DNA of 64,000 bases from Arthrobacter sp. SLBN-112. Its GTDB lineage: Bacteria > Actinomycetota > Actinomycetes > Actinomycetales > Micrococcaceae. This document shows, one piece after another, positions 16,946 through 25,867 of this stretch. A program made the position numbers and the translations under genes. Within the stretch, counting starts at the first letter, position 1. The number at the start of each line of letters is the position of its first letter. The stretch is taken from positions 310,001 through 374,000 of the forward strand of contig NZ_VFMU01000001.1 of assembly GCF_006715225.1 (NCBI RefSeq), written 5' to 3'. The notes beneath the pieces are model-generated. The model was given only the letters and a program-made list of their open reading frames with translations. It ran no database searches and was not told where the DNA came from.

Positions 16946-17624
16946 TTCCACAGACGCCGCCCGGCGCCCCGCCCACAACGCTCCGGTACTGGTCATCGGG
17001 CTGGGCCGGTTCGGATCATCCACGGCCGAGCAGCTGGTGAAGCAGGGCCGGGAAGTCCTGGCGATCGAACGGGACCGGAACCTGGTGCAGAAATGGGCGC
17101 CCCTCCTGACCCACGTGGTGGAGGCCGATGCCACCAACATCGATGCGCTCCGCCAGCTCGGCGCCCAGGAGTTCAGCTCCGCCGTGGTGGGTGTGGGCAC
17201 CTCCATCGAGTCCTCCGTGCTGATCACCGTCAACCTGGTGGACCTCGGCATCGAGCACCTGTGGGTCAAGGCCATCACCCCGTCGCACGGCAAGATCCTG
17301 ACCCGGATCGGCGCCAACCACGTGATCTACCCGGAAGCCGACGCCGGGGTCCGCGCCGCGCACCTGGTGTCCGGGCGCATGCTGGACTTCATCGAGTTCG
17401 ACGACGACTTTGCCATCGTGAAGATGTACCCGCCGCGCGAAACGGTGGGGTTCACCCTGGACGAGTCAAAGGTCCGGTCCAAATACGGCGTGACCATTGT
17501 GGGCGTGAAGTCCCCGGGCGAGGACTTCACCTACGCCCGGCCCGAGACCAAGGTGTCCTCCCGCGACATGCTGATCGTCTCCGGCCACGTGGACCTGCTG
17601 GAACGGTTCGCCGCGCGCCCTTAA
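16938..17624 (+). CDS. ktrA: KtrA/TrkA-type K+ channel regulatory subunit (RCK)
   Basis: 228 residues. The RCK-N nucleotide-binding domain has LVIGLGRFGSS (GxGxxG) and an acidic residue at the end of beta-2 (AIERD). A smaller RCK-C domain covers the last 80 residues. It gates KtrB in response to ATP/ADP or NAD(H). The start is TTG 16938, after AGAGAGG, inside the end of ktrB. Its TAA and the TAA of convergent proC share the four bases TTAA at 17621-17624. Confidence 0.9.
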   Translation: MASSTDAARRPAHNAPVLVIGLGRFGSSTAEQLVKQGREVLAIERDRNLVQKWAPLLTHVVEADATNIDALRQLGAQEFSSAVVGVGTSIESSVLITVNLVDLGIEHLWVKAITPSHGKILTRIGANHVIYPEADAGVRAAHLVSGRMLDFIEFDDDFAIVKMYPPRETVGFTLDESKVRSKYGVTIVGVKSPGEDFTYARPETKVSSRDMLIVSGHVDLLERFAARP

Positions 17625-18454
17625 CCCAGCTGTTTGGTGATCTCCGCTGCCCGGTTGGCTGCGGCGCGGGCCCCTGCGGCGATGATGGCAGGGATGCCCT
17701 GCTCGTCGAATGTGGCAATGGCGCGTTCGGTGGTTCCGTTGGGGCTGGTCACGGCCCGGCGGAGCGCGGTGGGGTCTGCTCCGGGCTCGGCGAGCATGAG
17801 GCCGGCACCGGCCACCGTTTCGCGGGCCAGCAGCAGTGACAGCTCCCGGTCCAGGCCCAGTTCCTCCCCGGCAGATGCCATGGCCTCGGCCAGGTAGAAC
17901 GCGTAGGCCGGGCCGGACCCGCTGATCGCGGAGAGCGCATCCACCTGCTCCTCAGGGATCTCCACAACGGTCCCGGCCCCCTTCAGAATCTCCTTGACCT
18001 TCTGGAGCTGCTCGGGGGTGCAGTGGGTTCCGGGCGAGACGGACACGACGCCGCGCCCCAATTTTGCCGGCGTGTTGGGCATGGTCCTGATCACCGGCTG
18101 CCCGGGAGGCAGGGCAGCCTCCAGCTGGGCGATGGAGACGGCGGCGGCCACGCTGACCACCACAGTGTCGGGCGAAAGGGCGGGGCTGATTTCCCGGGCC
18201 AGGTCCGCGATGCCCACGGGCTTTACGCCAAGGATGACGACGGCGGCTCCCTTGGTGGCCTGCCTGTTGTTGTCAGGCTCTTCCTCACCGGCAATCGCCG
18301 TGATCCCGTGGTAGCGCTCGGCCAGTTCCGAGGCACGGACGGCCCGGCGGACCGTGGCCACCACATCGGCCGGATCGGTTCCCGCCTCCAGCAGGCCGCC
18401 AAGAATGGCCTCGTTCATGGATCCACAGCCAAGGAATGCGATTCGGTTGCTCAT
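17621..18454 (-). CDS. proC: Pyrroline-5-carboxylate reductase
   Basis: 277 residues. The N-terminal Rossmann motif is IAFLGCGSMNEAILGG, followed by the family blocks VIRTMPNTPAKLGRGV and ALSAISGSGPAYAFYLAEAM. It catalyses the last step of proline synthesis, P5C to proline, with NAD(P)H. ATG 18454 matches the family N-terminus (MSNRIAFLG). The ribosome-site-like GGAGG is only one base from that ATG, which is unusually tight; ATG 18481 is an alternative without a site. Convergent with ktrA. Confidence 0.93.
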   Translation of the reverse strand: MSNRIAFLGCGSMNEAILGGLLEAGTDPADVVATVRRAVRASELAERYHGITAIAGEEEPDNNRQATKGAAVVILGVKPVGIADLAREISPALSPDTVVVSVAAAVSIAQLEAALPPGQPVIRTMPNTPAKLGRGVVSVSPGTHCTPEQLQKVKEILKGAGTVVEIPEEQVDALSAISGSGPAYAFYLAEAMASAGEELGLDRELSLLLARETVAGAGLMLAEPGADPTALRRAVTSPNGTTERAIATFDEQGIPAIIAAGARAAANRAAEITKQLG

Positions 18455-18568
18455 GCCTCCATCATTGCAGTTCGCACGCATTCACAGGCAACTCCCATGT
18501 TGGGCGCAGGCAGCACACAACTTGGGGTCCTAACGTAGTTATTACCTCATTGAGGGTGCGAGTGATGC

Positions 18569-18638
18569 GGCAGGCATGGGGATGCCTGCCAGGGCACCGG
18601 TGGCGCGGCAACAGGTTTTCCCCCATTTTCCTGTTGCC
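18569..18638. other. Two consecutive perfect hairpins between ppx and proC
   Basis: First hairpin: GGCAGGCAT/ATGCCTGCC at 18569-18590, with a 4-base GGGG loop. Second: GGCAACAGG/CCTGTTGCC at 18607-18638, with a 14-base T- and C-rich loop. Both have 9-bp perfect stems and no U-tract, so they are not standard terminators. They fall in a 230-bp region with no convincing gene. Confidence 0.5.
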
Positions 18639-18684
18639 CGCCCCGGTGCTTCCGCTTTTAAAGGATCAGGCGCTGCCGGGTCGG

Positions 18685-19674
18685 TTAAACCGCGGCTTCC
18701 ACGGAGCGGGAAGCGGCCACATGCGGTGCGGGCTCCAGCGGACCGGAAAATACCAGCTGGTCCAGGCGGCGGAGAATCAGGCCCTCACGCAGTGCCCACG
18801 GGCAGATGCGGAGCTTCTTGAACTTGAACATCTCCAAGGCGGCCTCGGCCACCAGCGCTCCGGCCAGGAGCTGATGCGCCCGTGCCTCGGAGACGCCGGG
18901 AAGATGCAGCCTGTCCTCCGAGCTCATGGCCGAGATCCGCTGGGTCCAGATGCCCAGGTCCGAGGCGTGCAGTTCCCGTTTAACGTACGGACCTTCAGCA
19001 CTGGGGGCGGCGCCGGCGATCCGGGCCAGTGACCGGAACGTCTTGGAGGTGCCGGCCACGACATTCGCCCGGCCCAGGCCATCGAATTCACGGACGGCGG
19101 GCTTGAGCGTGGCCCTGATGTAGCGGCGCAGTTCCTTGACGCTCTTTGCCGACGGCGGATCCTCGGCGAGCCAGTCCCGGGTGAGGCGGCTGGCACCAAG
19201 TGGCACGGAGGTGGCCACCTCGGGAAGCTCGTCCTGTCCGAAAGCCATTTCAAAGGAACCGCCGCCGATGTCCAGGTTCAGGATGGGCCCGGCGCCCCAG
19301 CCGTGCCAGCGCCGCACCGCGAAGAACGTCATGGAGGCTTCTTCGCTGCCCGTGAGTTCCTGGAGGGTCACCGTGGTTTCGTGCTTGACCCGGGCCAGCA
19401 CTGCGGGGCCGTTGGTGGCCTCGCGGATGGCGGACGTACAGAAAGCCAGCAGGTCCTCGGCCTTGTGCCGGGCAGCGAATTCCCATGCTTCCAGCACGAA
19501 CTCGGTCAGCTCGTGCTGGCCCTCGTCGCTGATGCTGCCATCCGGCTCAAGGTACTGGACCAGGGACAGCGGCCGCTTGTGGGACGCGAAAGGGACCGGC
19601 TGCGCGCCGGGATGGGCATCCACCAGGAGCAGATGGACAGTATTGGAACCAATATCGAGGACGCCTAGACGCAT
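18685..19674 (-). CDS. Ppx/GppA-family exopolyphosphatase
   Basis: 329 residues of the ASKHA fold. Phosphate-binding motifs are LDIGSNTVHLLL at the N-terminus and LNLDIGGGSFEMAFG in the middle. The catalytic glutamate is probably in AIREATNG. It is the short actinobacterial form without the C-terminal HD-like region, and would degrade polyphosphate or pppGpp. It starts 7 bp after the SseB-like gene, so the two are probably one transcript. Confidence 0.88.
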   Translation of the reverse strand: MRLGVLDIGSNTVHLLLVDAHPGAQPVPFASHKRPLSLVQYLEPDGSISDEGQHELTEFVLEAWEFAARHKAEDLLAFCTSAIREATNGPAVLARVKHETTVTLQELTGSEEASMTFFAVRRWHGWGAGPILNLDIGGGSFEMAFGQDELPEVATSVPLGASRLTRDWLAEDPPSAKSVKELRRYIRATLKPAVREFDGLGRANVVAGTSKTFRSLARIAGAAPSAEGPYVKRELHASDLGIWTQRISAMSSEDRLHLPGVSEARAHQLLAGALVAEAALEMFKFKKLRICPWALREGLILRRLDQLVFSGPLEPAPHVAASRSVEAAV

Positions 19675-19681
19675 GGGGACA

Positions 19682-20101
19682 TTATTGCTCGTCAGCGCGC
19701 TTGAAGTCGCGCCGGATGTTGGCCACGCCTTCCGGATTGATTTCGAAACCGTAGGCAGCGCCGGGGTTGATCACCATGCCGAGTTCATCGCCAAGGTTGG
19801 CGATGATGGCTGCGCCCTGCGTGCCCAGCACATTGGGTGCAGCTTCCAGGTACTGCTGGTCCACCCTGCTCGGGTGTGAGAAAACGGCGAGGACGGGATC
19901 GCCGTCGGCGTTGGCAAGAACCAGGGGCTCCACCTGGGAGTCCATGCCCTCCACCGTGTCCGAACTGATGATGTACACCTCGCTGTTCAGGAACGACAGG
20001 ATGACGTCCACAGGGTTCGCGTCAGGCTGTCCGCCGGTGGCAAGCTTCTCTTCGAGGTCGTTGAGCGGCTGGAGGTCCGTGTGCGCAGGCTGTTCAGTCA
20101 T
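19682..20101 (-). CDS. SseB-like N-terminal-domain protein
   Basis: 139 residues matching the SseB (enhanced serine sensitivity) N-terminal domain pattern. A VYIISSD strand is followed by PLVLANADGDPVLAVFSHPSRV and GAAIIANLGDELGMVINPGAAYGFEI. No catalytic residues are evident and no membrane segment is present. The exact role of this family is unknown. It sits between topA and the Ppx/GppA gene on the same strand. Confidence 0.7.
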   Translation of the reverse strand: MTEQPAHTDLQPLNDLEEKLATGGQPDANPVDVILSFLNSEVYIISSDTVEGMDSQVEPLVLANADGDPVLAVFSHPSRVDQQYLEAAPNVLGTQGAAIIANLGDELGMVINPGAAYGFEINPEGVANIRRDFKRADEQ

Positions 20102-20123
20102 ACGACTACCCGATCACGATCCG

Positions 20124-20149
20124 GTGGCCGGCGCAAACGCGCCGGCCAC
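20124..20149. terminator. GC-rich hairpin between topA and the SseB-like gene
   Basis: Perfect 11-bp stem GTGGCCGGCGC/GCGCCGGCCAC around an AAAC loop, 4 bp beyond the topA stop. There is no U-tract, so it may act as a weak terminator or RNA stabiliser. Confidence 0.5.
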
Positions 20150-20153
20150 GGCG

Positions 20154-22880
20154 CTATTTCTTGGCTGTTGCCTTCTTCTTGGCCGGCGCCTTGCGGGTGG
20201 CAGTCCGCTTGACGGGGCCCTTGGCGCGTTTCTCGGCCAGCAACTCCACGGCCTGCTCCCGCGTGAGCTCCTCCAGGGAAGTGGCGCGGGGAACCGTGAT
20301 GTTGGTGATGCCGTCCGTAATATAGGGCCCGAAGCGGCCTTCCTTCACCACGATGTTCTTCTCGGACACGGGATCCGGGCCGAACTCGGCCAGCGGCGGC
20401 ACAGATGCACGGGCGCCGCGCTGCTTGGGCTGGGAGTAGATCTCCAGTGCCTGCTCCAGGGTGATGGTGAAGATCTCCTCTTCGGAGCCGATGGACCGGG
20501 AGTCCGTCCCCTTCTTCAGGTACGGGCCGAACCGGCCGTTCTGCACGGTGATGAGGTTGCCTTCGGCGTCCTCACCCAGGGCGCGGGGCAGGCTCATGAG
20601 CTGCAGTGCCTCGTCCAGGGTGACCGACTCGACAGTCATGGACTTGAAGAGCGATCCGGTGCGCGGCTTGGCCTTGACCGGCTTCTTGGGCGGCTTGGGC
20701 TTGCCGTTCTTGTAGTACTCCACCGGCTGCCTGGCCAGTTCTTCCTCCGTCATCTCGGGGATGATCTCGGTGACGTAGGCGCCGTACCGGCCGTTCTTGG
20801 CCACGACGGTGTGCCCCGTGTGGGGGTCGGTGCCGAGGACGCGTTCCTCCGGCGCCGCCGTCTCCATCAGTTCGATGGCCTTGGCTGCCGTCAGTTCGTC
20901 GGGAGCCAGGTCCTCGGGCACGTTGGCGCGGGCCGATTCGACGATCTCACCGGTCTTCGGGTCAACAGTGGCGGCGGAACTTTCCAGGTACGGGCCGAAC
21001 TTGCCCACCCGCAGGGTGATGTCGTCGGTGATGGGGATCGAGTTGATTTCCCGGGCGTCGATCTCGCCCAGGTTGTTGACGATGCTCAGCAGGCCGGGGT
21101 CCGAGTCCTCGCCGAAGTAGAAGTGCCGCAGCCAGGACGCGCCGGCTTCCTGGCCGTTGGCGATCTTGTCCAGGTCGCCTTCCATGTCGGCGGTGAACTC
21201 GTAATCCACGTAGTCGGAGAAGTGCTGCTCCAGGAGCCGGATGACCGAGAAGGCGATCCAGCTGGGCACCAGCGCGGAACCCTGCTTCCGGACGTAGCCG
21301 CGGTCCTGGATGGTGGAGATGGTGGAGGCGTAGGTGGAGGGGCGGCCGATGCCCTTCTTTTCCAGTTCCGCGGTCAGGGACGCTTCCGTGTAGCGCGGCG
21401 GCGGCGAGGTTTCGTGGCCCACCGCCAGGATGTCCACGGCCGTGAGGGAGTCGCCCTTGGCCACGTTGGGCAGGCGGCGCGCTTCGTCGGAGTCGTCGTC
21501 GCCGCGCGTCTCATCCTTGCCCTCCTCGTAGGCGGCGAGGAAGCCGGGGAACGTGATCACGGTACCGGACGCGGAGAACTCGGCGTCCCGCCCGTCTGAC
21601 GCCACGGCACCCAGCCGGATGGTCGCCGTCGAACCCTTGGCATCGCCCATCTGGGAGGCGACCGTCCGCTTCCAGATGAGCTCGTAGAGCCGGAATTCGT
21701 CGCCGGACAGCTGCTTTGCGACCTGCGCCGGCGTGCGGAAGGAGTCACCGGCGGGGCGGATGGCCTCGTGGGCTTCCTGGGCGTTGGCGGCCTTGCCGGT
21801 GTACACACGCGGTGACTGAGGGATGTACTCGGGGCCGTACAGCTCAGAGGCCTGGCGGCGGGCAGCCGTGACGGCCTCGTCGCTCAAGGAGGAGGAGTCC
21901 GTACGCATATAGGTGATGTAGCCGTTTTCATACAGCCGCTGGGCGATCTGCATGGTGCTCTTGGACGAGAAACGCAGCTTGCGCCCCGCCTCCTGCTGCA
22001 GCGTGGAGGTGGTGAAAGGCGCCGCCGGACGCCGGGTGTACGGCTTGGTGTCCACCGACCGGACGGTGAATGAAGCATCCTGCAGCCCGGCCGCCAGCGA
22101 CGTTGCCAGTTCCTCGTTGAGGTGGGCCACGTTCCGGGACGTGAGTTCGCCGTTGTCGTTGAAGTCGCGGCCGGTGGCCACCTTGGCGCCGTCAACGGCG
22201 GCAAGCTTTGCCTTGAACGAGCCGGTATCGGCACCGAACTGTCCGGTCAGGTCCCAGTAGGAGGCTGCCTTGAAGGCCATGCGCTCGCGTTCGCGGTCCA
22301 CCACCATGCGGGTGACCACGGACTGCACGCGGCCGGCGGACAGGCCCCGGGCCACCTTGCGCCACAGCACCGGTGAGATTTCGTATCCGTAGAGGCGGTC
22401 CAGGACGCGGCGGGTTTCCTGGGCGTCCACCAGGTCCTGGTCCACGTCGCGCAGGTTGCCCATGGCGCGCTGGATGGCTTCCTTGGTGATTTCGCCGAAC
22501 GTCATCCGGTACACCGGGACCTTGGGCTTGAGCACTTCCAGCAGGTGCCACGCGATGGCTTCGCCCTCGCGGTCCCCATCGGTTGCGAGATAAAGTTCGT
22601 CGGCGTCCTTGAGCGCAGCTTTGAGCTCAGTCACCTTTTTCTTCTTGTCCGGGGACACCACGTAGTACGGCTTGAAGTCGTGCTCAATGTCGACGGCGAA
22701 CTTTCCCACCGAGGTCTTCTTCAGCTCGGCAGGGAGTTCGGACGGCTGCGGCAGGTCGCGGATGTGACCAATGGAGGCCTCAACGATGAAGCCCTCGCCG
22801 AGGTACTTGGCGATGGTCTTGCTCTTGGCCGGAGACTCCACAATCACGAGTTTCTTGCCGGTTTTGGCCTTGCTTGGCAC
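20154..22880 (-). CDS. topA: DNA topoisomerase I
   Basis: 908 residues, type IA topoisomerase. The TOPRIM domain starts at KLVIVESPAKSKTIAKYLG with the acidic triad region TDGDREGEAIAWHL. The active-site tyrosine is Tyr324 in YITYMRTDSS. The C-terminal part has four actinobacterial-type repeats (each with NGRFGPYL or similar) in place of zinc fingers, and a Lys/Ala-rich tail ending AKKKATAKK. The start is GTG 22880 with AGGAG 5 bp upstream; the longer frame upstream adds an unrelated Ser/Phe-rich stretch. It relaxes negative supercoils and is essential in relatives. Confidence 0.96.
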   Translation of the reverse strand: MPSKAKTGKKLVIVESPAKSKTIAKYLGEGFIVEASIGHIRDLPQPSELPAELKKTSVGKFAVDIEHDFKPYYVVSPDKKKKVTELKAALKDADELYLATDGDREGEAIAWHLLEVLKPKVPVYRMTFGEITKEAIQRAMGNLRDVDQDLVDAQETRRVLDRLYGYEISPVLWRKVARGLSAGRVQSVVTRMVVDRERERMAFKAASYWDLTGQFGADTGSFKAKLAAVDGAKVATGRDFNDNGELTSRNVAHLNEELATSLAAGLQDASFTVRSVDTKPYTRRPAAPFTTSTLQQEAGRKLRFSSKSTMQIAQRLYENGYITYMRTDSSSLSDEAVTAARRQASELYGPEYIPQSPRVYTGKAANAQEAHEAIRPAGDSFRTPAQVAKQLSGDEFRLYELIWKRTVASQMGDAKGSTATIRLGAVASDGRDAEFSASGTVITFPGFLAAYEEGKDETRGDDDSDEARRLPNVAKGDSLTAVDILAVGHETSPPPRYTEASLTAELEKKGIGRPSTYASTISTIQDRGYVRKQGSALVPSWIAFSVIRLLEQHFSDYVDYEFTADMEGDLDKIANGQEAGASWLRHFYFGEDSDPGLLSIVNNLGEIDAREINSIPITDDITLRVGKFGPYLESSAATVDPKTGEIVESARANVPEDLAPDELTAAKAIELMETAAPEERVLGTDPHTGHTVVAKNGRYGAYVTEIIPEMTEEELARQPVEYYKNGKPKPPKKPVKAKPRTGSLFKSMTVESVTLDEALQLMSLPRALGEDAEGNLITVQNGRFGPYLKKGTDSRSIGSEEEIFTITLEQALEIYSQPKQRGARASVPPLAEFGPDPVSEKNIVVKEGRFGPYITDGITNITVPRATSLEELTREQAVELLAEKRAKGPVKRTATRKAPAKKKATAKK

Positions 22881-22991
22881 GGTGCTCCTACAGAAAAAGG
22901 TTGCTGGGGCAGATGAGCCCATGTCCGCCTAGTTCACCATATTTTGGGGAATCGTGCGCATTCCTGTGGAAAAGACGGGGCTCCGTTGGGG

Positions 22992-23011
22992 GCGCCAAGG
23001 GTGCTTGGCGC
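22992..23011. terminator. Hairpin after the methyltransferase gene
   Basis: GCGCCAAG/CTTGGCGC, perfect 8-bp stem with a GGTG loop, 17 bp past the methyltransferase stop. A CGTCTTTT stretch follows further downstream on the minus strand. Moderate support. Confidence 0.5.
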
Positions 23012-23027
23012 TCCGCCGGGTGGGCCC

Positions 23028-24677
23028 CTAAACCTCAGCCGGAACCGCTGCCGGAATGAGGAAGCCGTCACGCACCAGGTTGGCCACGTCGGCGAGCAGC
23101 GCGCCCTGAAAGGACCCGGCGTCGAACCCGTCCTCCCCACCCAGGAGGGCCTCCAAAGCAGCGGCGATCTGCCCGGCGGTGAGGTCGCCGTCGCACGCGG
23201 ACACAAAGCCGGCCAGTTCCGTGCTCATCAGGTTGGTGCGGCGCAGCCCAGCACCCTGCCGGAGCAGGATCACACCGGGGTGCTCGGCGCCGGGGCGCTG
23301 GTGGCGCTCCTCGGTGACGTCGTCGGCGACGAGCAGGTGCGTGCCGGCAAGGTCATGCGTGGCCAGCCAGTCGCTGCGTTCGACGGCGGCGCCCAGGTGG
23401 GGTCCGATGGGCTGCTCGATGGGGTAGGTGATTTCCTCGAAACGGCTGATGGCGGCCCCGGCGCCGGAAGCGGGGCGCCGGAGCCACACCATGCCGAATC
23501 CGATTCCCGCCACGTTCCGGGAGGCGAAGTCTTCAAGGTAGGCGGCGTAGGCGTCGCGGTAGTGCTGCCGGTCCCGGGACTCCGACGCGTCCTGCAGCCA
23601 GGTTTCGGCATATTGTTCGGGGCTGACCTGCTCGCGCTGGATGAACCAGGCATCAGTCCCCGGCCGCACCCACGACTTTGGCCGCTCGTCCCAGCCTGCA
23701 CCGGCGGGAACTTCCCAGTTCCCCAGCATCTGGGCCGACCCGCCGGGAGCCAGGATGCCGGGCAGGTCCGCCACCAGGGCAGCAACGATTCCGTCGCCCG
23801 GCAGGCCGCCGTCGCGGTATGTGAACTGGTCCGCAGCATCCTCGCCGGGACTCCGCGGGGTAATGACGAACGGCGGGTTGGAGACCACCAGCCCGAATTC
23901 CTCACCGGCCACGGGCTCCAGGAGCGAACCCAGGCGCAGGCTCACCCGTTCTTCGAGGCGGTCCGGGTCCACGGACAGCGCCTCTGCGTTAAGCAGGATG
24001 TTGAACCGGGCGTAAGCCAGGGCGCGCTCGGAAATATCGGTGGCGGTCACATGCTGGCAGTGGTGCAGCAGATGGAAGGCCTGGATGCCGCAGCCGGTCC
24101 CCAGGTCCAGGGCGCGCTGGGTGTGGCGGCGGACGGTGGTCTGCACCAGCGTGGTGGATGCCTGCCCGATGCCCAGGACGTGGTCGTGCCGCAGCACTCC
24201 CGCCTGCTGATGCGCCGCGAGGTCGCTGGCCACCCAGAGCTCGGCGCCGCCGGTGCCGTCGTCATTCCTGTCCCAGCCGTACGGCCGCAGGTCTGCCTTG
24301 GCGGTGAGCAGGCCCGAGCCGGGTACGGGCTGCACCAGCCCGAGCTCAAGGAGGCCTTCAACGCCTGTGTCCGGCAGCGCGGCGTCGAGCGTTTCCCGTT
24401 CCTGGGGCTCGGCGAGGAGCCAGAGGCGGACGACGGCGGCAAGCGGGGCCACGCCGTTGTCCTCCTTCACTGCCCGCTCGGCAGCGAGCAACGCGGGGAT
24501 GATCTGGTCCCGGTTCAGTGCCGCGGAGGCCGTAGGGCCCAGCAGCCCGGCCACGCCGTCCAGCGTGTACTCGAGGCGGCGCAGGTCTGCGGCGAGCGCC
24601 GCCAGCAGGCCGGGAAGGTCGCTGCGGGGAGCGTCGGGGGTGTTGCCGGCGGTGAACTCGTAAGGGGATCTAGGCAC
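23028..24677 (-). CDS. Class I SAM-dependent methyltransferase with DUF7059-like N-terminus
   Basis: 549 residues. The first 170 residues form a helical domain (LRRLEYTLDGVAGLLGPTAS) resembling DUF7059. The methyltransferase core follows, with motif I ALDLGTGCGIQAFHLL and motif IV VVSNPPFVIT. NPPF is the HemK/PrmC-type signature for amide or exocyclic nitrogen targets such as release-factor glutamine or a nucleic-acid base. A C-terminal 150-residue extension completes the protein. It lies upstream of topA. The substrate is unknown. Confidence 0.85.
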   Translation of the reverse strand: MPRSPYEFTAGNTPDAPRSDLPGLLAALAADLRRLEYTLDGVAGLLGPTASAALNRDQIIPALLAAERAVKEDNGVAPLAAVVRLWLLAEPQERETLDAALPDTGVEGLLELGLVQPVPGSGLLTAKADLRPYGWDRNDDGTGGAELWVASDLAAHQQAGVLRHDHVLGIGQASTTLVQTTVRRHTQRALDLGTGCGIQAFHLLHHCQHVTATDISERALAYARFNILLNAEALSVDPDRLEERVSLRLGSLLEPVAGEEFGLVVSNPPFVITPRSPGEDAADQFTYRDGGLPGDGIVAALVADLPGILAPGGSAQMLGNWEVPAGAGWDERPKSWVRPGTDAWFIQREQVSPEQYAETWLQDASESRDRQHYRDAYAAYLEDFASRNVAGIGFGMVWLRRPASGAGAAISRFEEITYPIEQPIGPHLGAAVERSDWLATHDLAGTHLLVADDVTEERHQRPGAEHPGVILLRQGAGLRRTNLMSTELAGFVSACDGDLTAGQIAAALEALLGGEDGFDAGSFQGALLADVANLVRDGFLIPAAVPAEV

Positions 24678-24720
24678 CGCTCAAGTTTAGTCCGGCGTGC
24701 CTGCGGGGTACGGTGGAGCC

Positions 24721-25212
24721 ATGCCTTCCCGCCTTGCCCTCCTTCCGCGCGCCCGCACGGCAGGTGCTGCGATTCGCCGTCCGCTGCCGGGGACAACGCT
24801 GGCGGGGACGGTGCTTGCCGCGGTCCTCGGCCTGGCTGTGGCCGGGTGCTCGCCCGTGTCTTCCGTGGAAAACGCGGATGTGCCGAAGTGGCGGGCAACC
24901 GCCCTGCCATCGTCACCGGCTGCTGTTGTGCTTCAGGACTCGGGCAAGATCCTCAACCGGGACCGTATTGTGCAGGATGCCGCAAACGTTCCTGCCGGAA
25001 GCTATCAGCTCACAGCTGTCTGTGACGGAGCGGGGAAGGCCTTCTTCGCGGTGTCGCTGGACGGCAAGCCCGTTGCCGAAGCCGGGGCCGCGTGCAACGG
25101 CCGGCAGGAGACCACCAAGATCAGCCTTCCCGCCGCCGGACGGGTGGAAATCAGCAGCTCCAGCGTGGACGCTCCGCTGCTTTACGCCTACCGGCTGGTG
25201 CGGGCGCAATAA
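24721..25212 (+). CDS. Small lipoprotein, paralogue of the next gene
   Basis: 163 residues. A signal peptide ends at the lipobox VAGC (Cys43). The mature part is about 120 residues with one further Cys pair (around LTAVCDG and AACNGR). ATG 24721 follows GGTGGAG. A pattern G-x-Y-x-L-x3-C, then C-x-G and a terminal YxYRLV also appears in the neighbour 51 bp downstream, so the two probably arose by tandem duplication. No enzyme motif; probably a surface-bound binding or sensing lipoprotein. No family name is recognised. Confidence 0.75.
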   Translation: MPSRLALLPRARTAGAAIRRPLPGTTLAGTVLAAVLGLAVAGCSPVSSVENADVPKWRATALPSSPAAVVLQDSGKILNRDRIVQDAANVPAGSYQLTAVCDGAGKAFFAVSLDGKPVAEAGAACNGRQETTKISLPAAGRVEISSSSVDAPLLYAYRLVRAQ

Positions 25213-25262
25213 CGCCCGTTCCGGCTATGGCCCGCCGCCCGCTGCGGGCATAAAGTCTGACT

Positions 25263-25829
25263 ATGCCCAGTGTGCGGAGAGTCTCCGCGCCCCTTTCCCA
25301 AGGGACAGCACGGGTGCCGCCGGCACCGAAGCCCCCGGCCGCCGTCGTCCTTGGGCTGGTGCTTGCGGCAGGTGCGCTGGCCGGCTGCGAATATACGTAC
25401 GACGACGCCCGGGCCGGCACCGTGCAGGGCACCGCCACCATTGCCCCGGCGCCGGCCTTCACCAGGGACCCCCTGCAGCAGGACCCGGTCAGCGACGCGG
25501 AACTGGGCGACTGGGTGTCAAGGGCGCTTCCGGACAGCACCGGCCCGGTGGTCCAGGCCGACGCCGGGCTGCTTGCTGCCGCGGAGGTGCGGACCATCTC
25601 GTCACCGGTCCTGAAGACCGGTACGTACATCCTGGCCATCGCCTGCAGGAGCCAGCGCCGGGTGACCTTCACGGTGCGTACCGAGACCCTCACTTTGGTT
25701 GACCTGGGCCTGCGCTGCGGCATCAACCGTGAAAACGTCATTTACGTGTCCACGGACAGCGTCCTGGCGGTCAGGGTGGAAGCCAGGACCGCGGCGAACT
25801 ACGCGTTCCGCGTGTACCGGCTGGGATGA
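25263..25829 (+). CDS. Small lipoprotein, paralogue of the previous gene
   Basis: 188 residues. The lipobox LAGC (Cys42) follows a hydrophobic run VVLGLVLAAGA. The mature region has Cys residues in ILAIACRSQ and LRCGINR and ends ANYAFRVYRLG, in the same order and spacing as its upstream neighbour. It is longer by about 25 residues after the lipid anchor. No known enzymatic motif. Likely an exported, membrane-anchored protein of unknown function. Confidence 0.75.
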   Translation: MPSVRRVSAPLSQGTARVPPAPKPPAAVVLGLVLAAGALAGCEYTYDDARAGTVQGTATIAPAPAFTRDPLQQDPVSDAELGDWVSRALPDSTGPVVQADAGLLAAAEVRTISSPVLKTGTYILAIACRSQRRVTFTVRTETLTLVDLGLRCGINRENVIYVSTDSVLAVRVEARTAANYAFRVYRLG

Positions 25830-25867
25830 TGCCCAGGTGGACCCGGCAGGCTTATGCGGGCCGGGTT

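Noticed and set aside
19767..21599. 610-codon open frame antisense to topA
   Set aside because: Mirror of the topA repeats; Gly/Leu/Val-rich without motif.
22944..25025. 693-codon open frame antisense to the methyltransferase gene
   Set aside because: Mirror frame with Gly/Ala/Arg-rich, His-heavy composition; the methyltransferase has clear motifs.
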